DNA of 64,000 nt from Pseudomonas bananamidigenes (GTDB taxonomy: Bacteria; Pseudomonadota; Gammaproteobacteria; Pseudomonadales; Pseudomonadaceae): the NCBI RefSeq assembly GCF_001679645.1, contig NZ_LRUN01000053.1, positions 1 through 64,000 on the forward strand. Reading direction: 5' to 3'. A model generated the notes under the pieces. That model saw only the letters and a program-made list of their open reading frames with translations. It was not told the DNA's origin and ran no database searches. Both the position numbers and the translations under genes were made by a program. Shown piece after piece: positions 54,384 to 63,079 of this stretch (position 1 is its first letter; every line of letters starts with the position of its first letter).

Positions 54384-56921
54384 ATGAACGCTGTACCGAA
54401 CACCCACGACGCCCAGGCATTGATTACCCGCACCGACTGGAGTCGCAGCCCGCTCGGACACGCCGACACCTGGCCGCAGAGCCTGCGCACTGCGGTGGAC
54501 ATCGTGCTTCATTCGCCGATGCCGATGCTGTTGTTGTGGGGCCCGCAACTCACCCAGATCTACAACGACGGTTTTGCGCTACTGGCCGGCAGCAAGCATC
54601 CTCACGCTTTCGGACAACCGGCACACCAGATATGGCCGGAACTTCGGGATTTTACCGACCCGATTTACAGCGCCGTCCTGCAGGGCCAGGTCAGAACCTA
54701 CAGCGAGCGACGCTTCACCCTGCAACGGGACGGCAAGGATTCCGACTTCTGGCTGGACCTGACCTACAGTCCGATTCGCGATGAAAGCGCTCAAGTGGCG
54801 GGGATTCTGGTCACCGCCATCGAAACCAATGAGCGCCGGCGCATTGCCCTGGAACTCAAACAACGTTCGGAAGACAGTCTCAAGGCGCAGAAAGAAACCG
54901 AAGAGCGCTTGCAACTGGCGCTGGCGGCCACCGATGCGGTCGGCACCTGGGATTGGGACATCGGCGAAGACCATTTCATCGCCGACGCGCATTTCGCCCA
55001 GTTGCACGGTGTCGACCCGGCAATGGCCCGCCAGTTGCCGATCAGTGAATACCTGCACGGCGTGCACCCCGAAGACCGCACGCTGATTGCACGCAGCATC
55101 AAACATTGCATCACCCACGGCACCGAATACGCCGAGGAATACCGCCTGTTGCAAGCCAATGGCGAAGTGCGTTGGGTTTTTGCCCGGGGCCGCTGCTACA
55201 AGGATCATCATGGGCGGCCAATGCGTTTCCTCGGCGCGGCACTGGACCTGACCGAGCGCAAACACACCGAACAGGCCCTGCGCCAGAGCCAGACCGAATT
55301 GCAACTGATCATTAACGCGATGCCGATCCTGATCAGTTACGTCGACCGCGAAGAACGCTTTCGCCTGAACAACGCCGCCTACCTGGACTGGTACGGGCTC
55401 ACGCCTCAAGAGCTGTGCGGTCGCACGATTCGCGAGGTGATCGGCGAAGAGGCCTATTTCCTGCGGGCACCGTACATTGCAGAGGCCCTGGCCGGCCGGC
55501 CCTGCTCGTTCAGCCTGTACACGCCCCATCGCGATGGCAGTCAGCGCCATGCCCTGATGAACTACCTGCCGCGCCATGGTCCGGACGGAGCCGTGAACGG
55601 TTTCTACATTTTCGTGATCGACGAAACCGAGCGCAAAAAGACCGAAGAAGCCTTGCGCAACCTCAATGAAACCCTTGAGGAACGCGTCAGTGCGCGCACC
55701 GAGCAACTGGCCCGGGCCAACCAGCGTCTGCAGAACGAGATGTTCGAACGCGAGCGCGCCGAAGATGCCCTGCGCCACGCGCAGAAAATGGAAGCGGTCG
55801 GCCAGCTCACAGGAGGCATCGCGCACGACTTCAACAACATGTTGACCGGAATCATCGGCAGTCTTGACCTGATGCAGCGCTACATCGCCAGTGGTCGCAC
55901 CGATGAAATCGGTCGATTCACCGAAGCGGCGGTCTCCTCCGCCAACCGTGCCGCGGCATTGACCCACCGCCTGCTGGCGTTCTCCCGGCGCCAGTCGCTG
56001 GATCGCAAGACGATCGATGTCAACGAATTGATTCATTCGCTGGAGGATCTGATCCGCCGCACCAAGGGCGACCCCATAGCGCTCAAGTTGCGCCTCGCCG
56101 ACGGTCTCTGGCCTGTCAGCACCGATGTCAGCCAGCTGGAAAACGCATTGTTGAATCTGGTAATCAACGCCCGGGATGCGATGCCCCACGGTGGCGAACT
56201 GCTGATCGAAACCGCGAATATCTATCTCGACGGTAACGACATCACCACGCTGGAACCGGTCAAGGCCGGTGATTACCTGATGCTCGCCGTCAGCGACAAC
56301 GGCACCGGCATGACGCCGTCGGTGCGCTCCAAGGCATTCGATCCGTTCTTCACCACCAAGCCGATCGGTCAGGGGACCGGTCTCGGTTTGTCGATGATTT
56401 ACGGTTTTGCCCAGCAATCCGGAGGGCACGTAAGCCTGGACAGCCTGCCAGGTCAGGGCACCTGCGTGCGCCTGTATTTGCCCCGCCTTCATTCAATCGT
56501 GGCGGAACAGGCCGAGACGGCACCGGAAGCGGAGGCAGCCGTCGTCGCTACCGGTGAAGCGGTGGTTGTGGTCGAAGACGATCCTGCCGTGCGTATGCTG
56601 GTGCTGGATCTGCTCAAGGAGCTGGGTTACTGCGCCCACGAGGCCGAAGATGCCGCGAGCGCCCTGCCCCTGCTGGAATCCGATCTGCGGGTTGACCTGC
56701 TGGTGACCGACGTCGGCCTGCCAGGCATGAACGGGCGGCAATTGGCGGAGATTGCGCGCCAGCATCGCCCAGGACTCAAAGTGTTGTTCATGACCGGTTA
56801 TGCGCAGAACGCCGCCGAACGCCAGGGTTTTCTTGAAGACGGCATGGACATGGTGGCCAAGCCCTTCTCCATCGAACAGCTGGCGGCCAAGATCCGCACG
56901 ATGCTCAGCCAAACCCCGTGA
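54384..56921 (+). CDS. Hybrid PAS-domain sensor histidine kinase with receiver
   Basis: This 845-residue cytosolic hybrid kinase has no membrane segment. It has two or three PAS domains over residues 1-420 (the second followed by a PAC-type GEVRWVFARGR), a coiled coil (EERVSARTEQLARANQRL), HisKA with phosphorylatable His in GGIAHDFNNMLTG (about residue 480), HATPase (NLVINARDAM; DNGTGM; GTGLGLSM) and a C-terminal receiver (VVVVEDDPAVR, phospho-acceptor Asp in VTDVGLPGMNG). ATG 54384 has AGGA upstream; a GTG one codon earlier is in frame. The signal and partner are unknown. Confidence 0.88.
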   Translation: MNAVPNTHDAQALITRTDWSRSPLGHADTWPQSLRTAVDIVLHSPMPMLLLWGPQLTQIYNDGFALLAGSKHPHAFGQPAHQIWPELRDFTDPIYSAVLQGQVRTYSERRFTLQRDGKDSDFWLDLTYSPIRDESAQVAGILVTAIETNERRRIALELKQRSEDSLKAQKETEERLQLALAATDAVGTWDWDIGEDHFIADAHFAQLHGVDPAMARQLPISEYLHGVHPEDRTLIARSIKHCITHGTEYAEEYRLLQANGEVRWVFARGRCYKDHHGRPMRFLGAALDLTERKHTEQALRQSQTELQLIINAMPILISYVDREERFRLNNAAYLDWYGLTPQELCGRTIREVIGEEAYFLRAPYIAEALAGRPCSFSLYTPHRDGSQRHALMNYLPRHGPDGAVNGFYIFVIDETERKKTEEALRNLNETLEERVSARTEQLARANQRLQNEMFERERAEDALRHAQKMEAVGQLTGGIAHDFNNMLTGIIGSLDLMQRYIASGRTDEIGRFTEAAVSSANRAAALTHRLLAFSRRQSLDRKTIDVNELIHSLEDLIRRTKGDPIALKLRLADGLWPVSTDVSQLENALLNLVINARDAMPHGGELLIETANIYLDGNDITTLEPVKAGDYLMLAVSDNGTGMTPSVRSKAFDPFFTTKPIGQGTGLGLSMIYGFAQQSGGHVSLDSLPGQGTCVRLYLPRLHSIVAEQAETAPEAEAAVVATGEAVVVVEDDPAVRMLVLDLLKELGYCAHEAEDAASALPLLESDLRVDLLVTDVGLPGMNGRQLAEIARQHRPGLKVLFMTGYAQNAAERQGFLEDGMDMVAKPFSIEQLAAKIRTMLSQTP

Positions 56922-56971
56922 CTTGAGGCATAATCCGCGCCCCGCCGTCACCCCGCTACAGGTATTGCACA

Positions 56972-57247
56972 ATGAAAGCCCAAGCCCGCCACATCCTGGT
57001 CAAGACTGCCGATGAGGCTGAAAAACTCAAACAGCGCATCGCCAACGGTGAAGCGTTCGATGTGCTGGCGAAGAAATTTTCGACCTGCCCGTCCGGCAAG
57101 CGCGGCGGCGATTTGGGTGAGGTACGTCCCGGGCAAATGGTCGGTGCGATCGACGCAGTGATCTTCAAGAAACCGCTGCGCACGGTGCACGGGCCGATCA
57201 AGAGCAAGTTCGGCTATCACCTGGTGCAGGTGTTTTTTCGCGATTGA
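56972..57247 (+). CDS. Peptidyl-prolyl cis-trans isomerase, parvulin (second copy)
   Basis: This 91-residue single-domain parvulin begins MKAQARHILVKTADEAEKL and has CPSGKRGGDLGEVRPGQMV and SKFGYHLVQV. It is closely related to the copy at 37302 but clearly diverged, with two Arg/Lys-rich changes. It lies between the kinase and the kinase-sugar operon, with a hairpin after it, and is probably a single unit. Confidence 0.92.
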   Translation: MKAQARHILVKTADEAEKLKQRIANGEAFDVLAKKFSTCPSGKRGGDLGEVRPGQMVGAIDAVIFKKPLRTVHGPIKSKFGYHLVQVFFRD

Positions 57248-57256
57248 TCCAGTGCC

Positions 57257-57286
57257 CCGAAGGTGCTGCGTCAGCAGCGCCTTCGG
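57257..57286. terminator. Hairpin between the second parvulin and the KDG kinase genes
   Basis: A 13-bp stem CCGAAGGTGCTGC (57257-57269) / GCAGCGCCTTCGG (57274-57286) has one wobble and a four-base loop, and lies between convergent genes. It lacks a long T run. Confidence 0.65.
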
Positions 57287-57295
57287 AGATCGGAT

Positions 57296-58231
57296 TTACT
57301 CCTTGGGGATCAGTGCTCCAGGAACCTGGATTACCCGACTTGCCAATCGATGACCGGCGTGTGCCGCCTGTGCCGGGCTGGCGCCGGACAAGCGACTGGC
57401 CAGATACGCGGCGCTGAACGAATCCCCCGCTGCCGTGGTGTCCACCACCTTCTCGACCCTCTGTGCCGGCACTTCGAACGCTTCCCCGTCGCAACGGATC
57501 AGACAGGCTTCGGCGCCGCGTTTGAGCACCACTTCCGGCGTGCCGATCTGCGCGTAATCTTCAAACACGGCGTCACAGTCTTCGAAATGGAACAGCGCCT
57601 GTTCGTCGTCCACCGTCAGCAACGCCAGATCGACATAAGGCAGCACGCTGCGATACGCCGCCCGCGCCTCTTCCACCGAGGCCCACAGCCGTGGCCGGTA
57701 ATTGTTGTCGAAAACGATCCGCGCATCGCGCTGGCGGGCCTCAATCAAGGTCTCGATCAGCTTTTCCCGACCCAACGCACCGAGTACCGCAAGCGTGATA
57801 CCACTGAAATACAACACGTCGTAGTCCGGCAGCGCCGCCAGGATCGGCGCGGCCGCCGAAGTCGTAAAACAGTCGCGAACGGCCGCCTCGTTGCGCCAGT
57901 ACAGAAAACGCCGCTCCCCGGCGGCATCGGTCTGGATGCAATACAGCCCCGGCAGGCGACCGGGCAAGCGCTGAACGAGATCCAGACCGATGTTTTCGTC
58001 GGCCCAACTGCGGCACATGGCGTCACTGAAACTGTCATCGCCCAGCGCGGTGACGTAATCCACCTGCGCCTTGTCGCCCATGGCGCGAGACAGATAGACC
58101 GCCGTGTTCAGCGTGTCGCCGCCGAAGCTCTGTTGCAGGCTGCCGTCGGCACGTTGCTGAAGCTCGATCATGCACTCGCCGATCAGGGCGATGCGCGGGG
58201 TGTTCGGACCCAAAGGACTGAGCGCGTTCAT
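57296..58231 (-). CDS. kdgK: PfkB-family sugar kinase, likely 2-keto-3-deoxygluconate kinase
   Basis: This 311-residue ribokinase-family enzyme has the N-terminal GECMIEL and FGGDTLNTAVYLSR segments and the catalytic-base region VDTTAAGDSFSAAYLA. The pattern fits KDG kinase, which makes KDPG for the Entner-Doudoroff route. Its ATG overlaps the stop of the deaminase gene by one base, so the two are translationally coupled. Context with a PLP dehydratase suggests KDG is made by deaminating D-glucosaminate. Confidence 0.87.
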   Translation of the reverse strand: MNALSPLGPNTPRIALIGECMIELQQRADGSLQQSFGGDTLNTAVYLSRAMGDKAQVDYVTALGDDSFSDAMCRSWADENIGLDLVQRLPGRLPGLYCIQTDAAGERRFLYWRNEAAVRDCFTTSAAAPILAALPDYDVLYFSGITLAVLGALGREKLIETLIEARQRDARIVFDNNYRPRLWASVEEARAAYRSVLPYVDLALLTVDDEQALFHFEDCDAVFEDYAQIGTPEVVLKRGAEACLIRCDGEAFEVPAQRVEKVVDTTAAGDSFSAAYLASRLSGASPAQAAHAGHRLASRVIQVPGALIPKE

Positions 58232-59450
58232 CAGAAGCAGGTTTCCATGGTTTCGATCACCGACAACTGCTCGTCCACCAGCAGCCCCACGCGCCATTTA
58301 TCGAAGGTCAGGCACGGGTGCGAGGTGCCGAAGGAAATGATGTCGCCGACGCGCAATTGCACACCCGGTGCCACGGTCATGAACGCATGCTGGTCCATCA
58401 CCGCAGTCACCTTGCAGGCACCTACATCATCGCCTACCGCGGGCACCACCCCCGCCTTGTAACGCCGCAAAGGCACCGGCATCCCGGCATCGAAGGCCAC
58501 GTCACGCTTGCCCAGAGCAATCACCGCGAATCCCGGCTCCGGCATCGACTGCACGTGGGCCCAGATTTCCAGTGCCGGACGCAGGCCTTCGTGCAGATCG
58601 CTGCGACGGTCGAGCACGCAGCACTGCGCCTCTTTGTAGATGCCATGGTCATGGGCCACGTAACTGCCCGGACGCAGCACGCTGAGGAAGCGCCCGCCCG
58701 CGTTCTGCGCTTCGAACGATTCGGCGATCAGGTCGTACCACGCCGAACCCGACGCCGTGATGATCGGCCTGGCGATGGCGAAGGCGCCGCTGTCTTGCAA
58801 CTGCACCGCCAGGCGCACCAGCGAGGCCGCGAATTCACGGATGCCGCTGACGGCGTGATCGCCATGGATCACGCCTTCGTAACCTTCGATACCGGTCAGG
58901 GCCAGCGACGGTTGCGCGCCGATGGCCTTGGCCAGTTCGATGATTTCCTGCTCGGTACGGCAACCGCAACGGCCGCCGACCACGCCGTACTCGATCATCA
59001 CGTTCAGGCGCACACCGCGCGATGCGAAATAAGCGCCCAGATCGGCGACATTGTCCTGATGGTCGACCATGCAATAGAAGTCAAAGCCTGGATCGGCCGC
59101 CAGCAGATCGGCAATCAACGCCATGTTCGGTGTACCGACCAGTTGATTGGCCATCAACACCCGGCGCACGCCGTGGGCATAGGCGGCGCGGGTCTGCGTG
59201 GCGCTGGCCAGGGTGATGCCCCAGGCACCGGCGTCGAGCTGACGACGAAACAGCGCCGGGGTCATGCTGGTCTTGCCATGAGGCGCCAGCTCGGCGCGCT
59301 GTCGCTGACGAATGTCTGCATCCAGCGGATATTGTGCTCCAGCGCCTCGCGATGCAGCACCAGCGCCGGCAGGCTGATGTCACGCACCAGTTGCGCACCG
59401 AGGACAGCGTCGCCCTTTTCCACGGCAGCAGTGTTGTTGGCAGTCGTCAT
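58231..59450 (-). pseudogene. PLP-dependent amino acid deaminase / D-serine-dehydratase-like enzyme, frameshifted
   Basis: This is a fold-III PLP enzyme of the DSD1/D-threonine aldolase type (alanine racemase N-terminal barrel plus D-Ser dehydratase-like C-terminal domain). The start is ATG 59450 (MTTANNTAAVEK, GAGGAG upstream). The expected join around LAPHGKTSMTPALFRRQLDAG is broken: the N-terminal part runs SDSAPSWRLM and stops, and the remainder starts at MTPALF (59265). The sequence fits loss of one G near 59293-59295. PLP Lys lies in the PHGKT segment. The C-terminal domain has ISFGTSHPCLTFDKW. It may be a real lesion or a consensus error. Confidence 0.82.
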
Positions 59451-59489
59451 GGTCGAACTCCTCACAGTCGCGCCCGCAGGCAAGCGCGG

Positions 59490-60254
59490 TTATTCGTGGA
59501 TACGCCGGGCGAGGCTGTTGGCGCTCTCGATCAACACCCGGCGATAGTCGTTGTAATTGTTCCTGGCATCGGCACGCGGCGCGACAATGCACAGGGTGCA
59601 GATGGCTACGCCATTCGGGTCTTTGACCGGGGCGGCGAAGCAATGGGTGAAGGTGTCGGCGACACTGTCGAACGAGAAAAATCCGTCGATGCCGGCCTGA
59701 CGGATTTCCTTGAGAAACGTCTCCATCGGCAAACGCTCGCCATCCGGCAAAATGAAATCTTCGGGGTCGATCAGGTCGCTGATCTGCTGGTCACTCAAGT
59801 GCGCCAGCAACAAACGGCCGGACGCCGTCCACGGGATCGGTGCGTTTTCGCCGATATCGGAAGAGATGCGGAAATGCCGCTCACCCTCCTTCATCAGCGC
59901 CACCGTGTATTTGCGCCCGTTGAGCAGGCACATCTGCGCGGTTTCCCGGGTCTGGCTGACGATCTCTTGCAAGGCGTGATCAGCCTCGCGACTGAGGTCG
60001 AAATGACGCAGATGTGCCTGGCCGAGGAAGTACAGCTGACGACCGAGATAGACATGGCCGTCCTTGCCCACCGGTTCCAGAATCCGTCGTTCGAGCAACG
60101 AGGCCACCAGCTCGTAGACCGTGGATTTCGGGCTGCCGATACCGTTGGCAATGTCGTTCGGACGCAGCGGCTGGCCGATCTCCTTGAGGAAATCGAGGAT
60201 ATCGAACGCCCGGTCCAGACCGCGTGCCCGGCGCTTGATGGTGTCTTCGGTCAT
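59490..60254 (-). CDS. IclR-family transcriptional regulator
   Basis: This 254-residue regulator has an N-terminal winged HTH (RAFDILDFLKEIGQPLRPNDIANGIGSPKSTVYELV) and a C-terminal GAF-like effector domain with the usual GRLLLAHL segment. I prefer ATG 60254 (MTEDTIKRRARG); an ATG five codons upstream is in frame. It lies within the operon between RidA and the deaminase gene and should control the ABC importer and kinase genes. The effector may be the imported amino sugar acid. Confidence 0.87.
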   Translation of the reverse strand: MTEDTIKRRARGLDRAFDILDFLKEIGQPLRPNDIANGIGSPKSTVYELVASLLERRILEPVGKDGHVYLGRQLYFLGQAHLRHFDLSREADHALQEIVSQTRETAQMCLLNGRKYTVALMKEGERHFRISSDIGENAPIPWTASGRLLLAHLSDQQISDLIDPEDFILPDGERLPMETFLKEIRQAGIDGFFSFDSVADTFTHCFAAPVKDPNGVAICTLCIVAPRADARNNYNDYRRVLIESANSLARRIHE

Positions 60255-60318
60255 TTCAGTGGTTCCCATAAAAGATGCCGGGATGGTAACTGGCCCTTGG
60301 CGTTGTGTCAGTTGGATC

Positions 60319-60458
60319 GCAGCCCTCACCCCCCGCCCTCTCCCCCGGGAGAGGGAGCCTGACCGTATCGATGCAAATGCCATCGTCTGGCACAACAATC
60401 TGCATCGATAGAGATCAGTCCCCTCTCCTGGGGGAGAGGGCCAGGGTGAGGGGGCTAC
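60319..60458. repeat. Imperfect 140-bp inverted-repeat element
   Basis: The outer arms carry CCCTCACCC...CCCTCTCCCCC-GGGAGAGGG and its near-reverse complement (60319-60360, 60418-60458), and the inner arms TATCGATGCA (60366-60375) and TGCATCGATA (60401-60410) are exact. The whole can fold into one long hairpin. It looks like a REP-related or MITE-type element between the IclR and RidA genes. Confidence 0.75.
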
Positions 60459-60480
60459 GGCCTCAGCAGCGCCACATCTC

Positions 60481-60870
60481 TCAAGCCTTTTTCTTGTACG
60501 CAATGCAATCGATCTCGACCTTGCAGTCGACCATCATGCTCGCCTGCACACAGGCCCGGGCCGGTGCATGTTCAGGCTTGAAGTACTCGCCGAAGACCTT
60601 GTTGAAGCTGGTGAAATCCCGCGGATCGTCCAGCCACACCCCGGCACGGACCACATCCTCCAGACCATAACCGGCCTCTTCGAGGATCGCGATCAGGTTC
60701 TTCATGGTCTGGTGCGTCTGCTCGACGATGCCACCGACAATGATCTCGCCATCCACCGCCGGCACCTGCCCGGAAACGTGCAGCCAGCCATCGGCCTCGA
60801 CTGCGCGCGCGAAGGGTCTTGGCTGGCCGCCGGCGGCGGTGCTGCCGGTGCCGTAACGCGTAATGCTCAT
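60481..60870 (-). CDS. RidA-family enamine/imine deaminase
   Basis: This 129-residue RidA-fold protein hydrolyses enamine or imine intermediates released by PLP enzymes. It has the family features RPFARAVEADGWLHVSGQVPAVDGEI near the N-terminus and ACVQASMMVDCKVEIDCIAY at the C-terminus, with the Arg that binds the substrate carboxylate (ARACVQ). ATG 60870 has AGGAGA upstream. Its place beside a PLP deaminase gene supports detoxifying the enamine product. Confidence 0.92.
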   Translation of the reverse strand: MSITRYGTGSTAAGGQPRPFARAVEADGWLHVSGQVPAVDGEIIVGGIVEQTHQTMKNLIAILEEAGYGLEDVVRAGVWLDDPRDFTSFNKVFGEYFKPEHAPARACVQASMMVDCKVEIDCIAYKKKA

Positions 60871-60899
60871 GGGTGTTTCTCCTGATTGAAAATGAAAAG

Positions 60900-61697
60900 T
60901 CAGAACCGCGTGCTCTTGAGAAACTCCGCCAGCCGCGGCGATTGCGGACGCTCGAACAGTTCCTTGGGAGGCCCCTGCTCTTCGATGCGCCCCTGATTCA
61001 TGAAAACGATCTTGTCCGAGACCTCGAACGCAAAACGCATTTCGTGGGTCACCAGCAACATGGTCATGCCGTCCTCGGCCAGGCCCTTGATCACGTTCAG
61101 CACTTCGCCCACCAGTTCCGGGTCGAGGGCCGAGGTGACCTCGTCGAACAGCATCAGACTCGGGTTCATCGCAATCGCCCGGGCAATCGCCACACGCTGT
61201 TGCTGACCACCGGACAGCTGGCCGGGAAAATGATTGCGCCGTTCCAGCAGGCCGACCCGCTCCAGCCATTTCTCAGCCAGCACCACGGCTTCGTCCTTGT
61301 GCATCTTTTTGACTTTGAGCAAGCCGAGGGTGACGTTCTGCAACGCGGTGAGGTGCGGAAACAGATTGAACTGCTGGAACGCCATGCCGGTCATCGCACG
61401 ATGGCGGGCGATGACCTTTTCCGGATGGCGCACGCGTTTGCCGTTGAGTTCGTCATAGCCGATGGATTCGCCGTCGAGCAGGATCTGCCCACCCTGAAAT
61501 TCCTCCAGCATGTTCACGCAGCGCAGCAGCGTGGTCTTGCCCGAGCCGCTGGAGCCGATCAGCGTCACCACGTTGCCGCGCTGCATGCTCAGGTCGACGC
61601 CCTTGAGCACTTCGACCGCGCCGTACTGTTTGTGCAGACCACGGATATCCAGCAGGGGCTGACCGTTCTGGACGTTGGAAACTTGAGCTTGAGTCAT
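60900..61697 (-). CDS. Polar amino acid ABC transporter ATP-binding protein
   Basis: This 265-residue ATPase energises the importer encoded with it. Walker A is GSSGSGKTT, the signature LSGGQQQRVAIARA and Walker B LMLFDEVTSALD, with HEMRFAFEVSDKIVFMNQG. This is the GlnQ/HisP (PAAT) type. It overlaps the following permease gene by 4 bases. Confidence 0.95.
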   Translation of the reverse strand: MTQAQVSNVQNGQPLLDIRGLHKQYGAVEVLKGVDLSMQRGNVVTLIGSSGSGKTTLLRCVNMLEEFQGGQILLDGESIGYDELNGKRVRHPEKVIARHRAMTGMAFQQFNLFPHLTALQNVTLGLLKVKKMHKDEAVVLAEKWLERVGLLERRNHFPGQLSGGQQQRVAIARAIAMNPSLMLFDEVTSALDPELVGEVLNVIKGLAEDGMTMLLVTHEMRFAFEVSDKIVFMNQGRIEEQGPPKELFERPQSPRLAEFLKSTRF

Positions 61698-62356
61698 GGC
61701 AGGGCCACCCGCTTTTCAATGTGCCGGCCGAGTAATTCGATGCCGTAGTTGATGACGAAGAACAGAAAACCGGCGAACAGATAAAACTCCAGAGTCATGA
61801 ACGTCCGGGCAATGATCTGCTGGGTGCTGAGCAGCAGCTCGGCCACACCGATCACCGACAACAAGGTCGAGGCCTTGACGATTTCCGTGGACGAGTTGAC
61901 CCAGGTCGGCAGGATCTGTCGCAGGGCCTGAGGCAACAGCACGTAACCGAGGGACTGATAGAACGTAAGGCCGATGGCTTTGCTGGCTTCCATTTGCCCG
62001 CGAGGCAACGCCTGCAATGCACCACGCACGATTTCAGCCACGTGGGAACCGCAGAACAACGTCAGACCCAGGGCTCCGGCCTGAAACGCGCTGATCTGCC
62101 AGCCGAGCGCCGGCGCCATGTAGAAACAGGCAAGCACCAGCACGAACACCGGAGTGCCGCGAATCAGGTCGACATAAAAACGGAACGGCGCACGCATCCA
62201 GAATTTGCCGTAGGTCAGTACCAGACCGGCAAATACACCGATGACCGTGCCGAACAGAATCGCCAGCGCCGACACCTGCACGCTGGTCAGAAAGCCTTGC
62301 CACAAGGCTTCGCGGGCAATCCACAACTCATGCAACCAACTGGGGGATTCGTACAT
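61694..62356 (-). CDS. Polar amino acid ABC transporter permease
   Basis: This 220-residue HisMQ-type permease has three to five helices, and the EAA loop (GQMEASKAIGLTFYQSLGYVLLPQALRQILP) lies near residue 120-150. It pairs with the other permease of the same size encoded 9 bp upstream, forming a heterodimer. Confidence 0.95.
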   Translation of the reverse strand: MYESPSWLHELWIAREALWQGFLTSVQVSALAILFGTVIGVFAGLVLTYGKFWMRAPFRFYVDLIRGTPVFVLVLACFYMAPALGWQISAFQAGALGLTLFCGSHVAEIVRGALQALPRGQMEASKAIGLTFYQSLGYVLLPQALRQILPTWVNSSTEIVKASTLLSVIGVAELLLSTQQIIARTFMTLEFYLFAGFLFFVINYGIELLGRHIEKRVALP

Positions 62357-62365
62357 CGCAGCCTC

Positions 62366-63028
62366 CTATCGGCGAATCGCCAGACGCTGCTCCAGGTAAC
62401 GCAGCAGCATGGCAATGAGGTAACAGGCCGCGACATACAACGCCGTGGTCACCAGCCAGGTTTCAATGACCCGGTAGCTCTCGACGTTGATCTTGCGCGC
62501 GTAATAGGTCAGCTCCGGTACCGCGATCGCGGCGGCCAGCGAGGTGTCCTTGAACAGCGAAATGAAGTTGTTCGACAGCGCCGGCAGCACATTGCGCAAC
62601 ATCACCGGCACGGTGACGTAGGCTTTCACCTGCCATTCGCCCAGGCCGATGGCCAGGCCTGCTTCGCGCTGGCCCTTGGGGATGCTCAACAAACCGCCGC
62701 GGAACACTTCGGTCAGGTACGCCCCGGCATACAGCGACAGGGTGATGATGAACGACGGGATCTTGTCCAGCCGGATCCCCAGGCTCGGCAACGCAAAGTA
62801 AATCAACAGAATCAACACCAGAATCGGCGTATTGCGGATCACCGTCACATACACCGAGGCCAGCACCCGCAAGGCGCGATGCTTCGACAGCAAGGCAAAC
62901 GCCATCAGCAGGCCGATCACGCAGCCTATGGCGATCGACACCAGCGCCAGTTCGAGACCCAGACCGAGCCCCGCCAGCAAGGTGTCGAAATCGCGCCACA
63001 CGGCGGCAAAGTTCAACTGATAGTTCAT
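62366..63028 (-). CDS. Polar amino acid ABC transporter permease
   Basis: This 220-residue HisMQ-type permease is the partner of the previous one. The EAA-type loop KGQREAGLAIGLGEWQVKAYVTVPVMLRNVLP marks the ATPase contact. A 7-bp hairpin (63048-63067) lies between it and the binding protein gene, which commonly raises the relative amount of binding protein. Confidence 0.95.
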   Translation of the reverse strand: MNYQLNFAAVWRDFDTLLAGLGLGLELALVSIAIGCVIGLLMAFALLSKHRALRVLASVYVTVIRNTPILVLILLIYFALPSLGIRLDKIPSFIITLSLYAGAYLTEVFRGGLLSIPKGQREAGLAIGLGEWQVKAYVTVPVMLRNVLPALSNNFISLFKDTSLAAAIAVPELTYYARKINVESYRVIETWLVTTALYVAACYLIAMLLRYLEQRLAIRR

Positions 63029-63047
63029 GGTTGGCAGTACCTTGAGC

Positions 63048-63067
63048 GGGGCGCGTCAGAGCGCCCC
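63048..63067. terminator. Intercistronic hairpin after the binding protein gene
   Basis: GGGGCGC (63048-63054) pairs with GCGCCCC (63061-63067) around GTCAGA. There is no T run, so it is likely an mRNA-stabilising or attenuating stem and not a full terminator. Confidence 0.65.
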
Positions 63068-63079
63068 ACTCTCACGGGG

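Noticed and set aside
54579..56492. 637-codon frame antisense to the hybrid kinase
   Set aside because: The sense frame has every histidine-kinase and receiver motif. The antisense frame is a codon-bias shadow.
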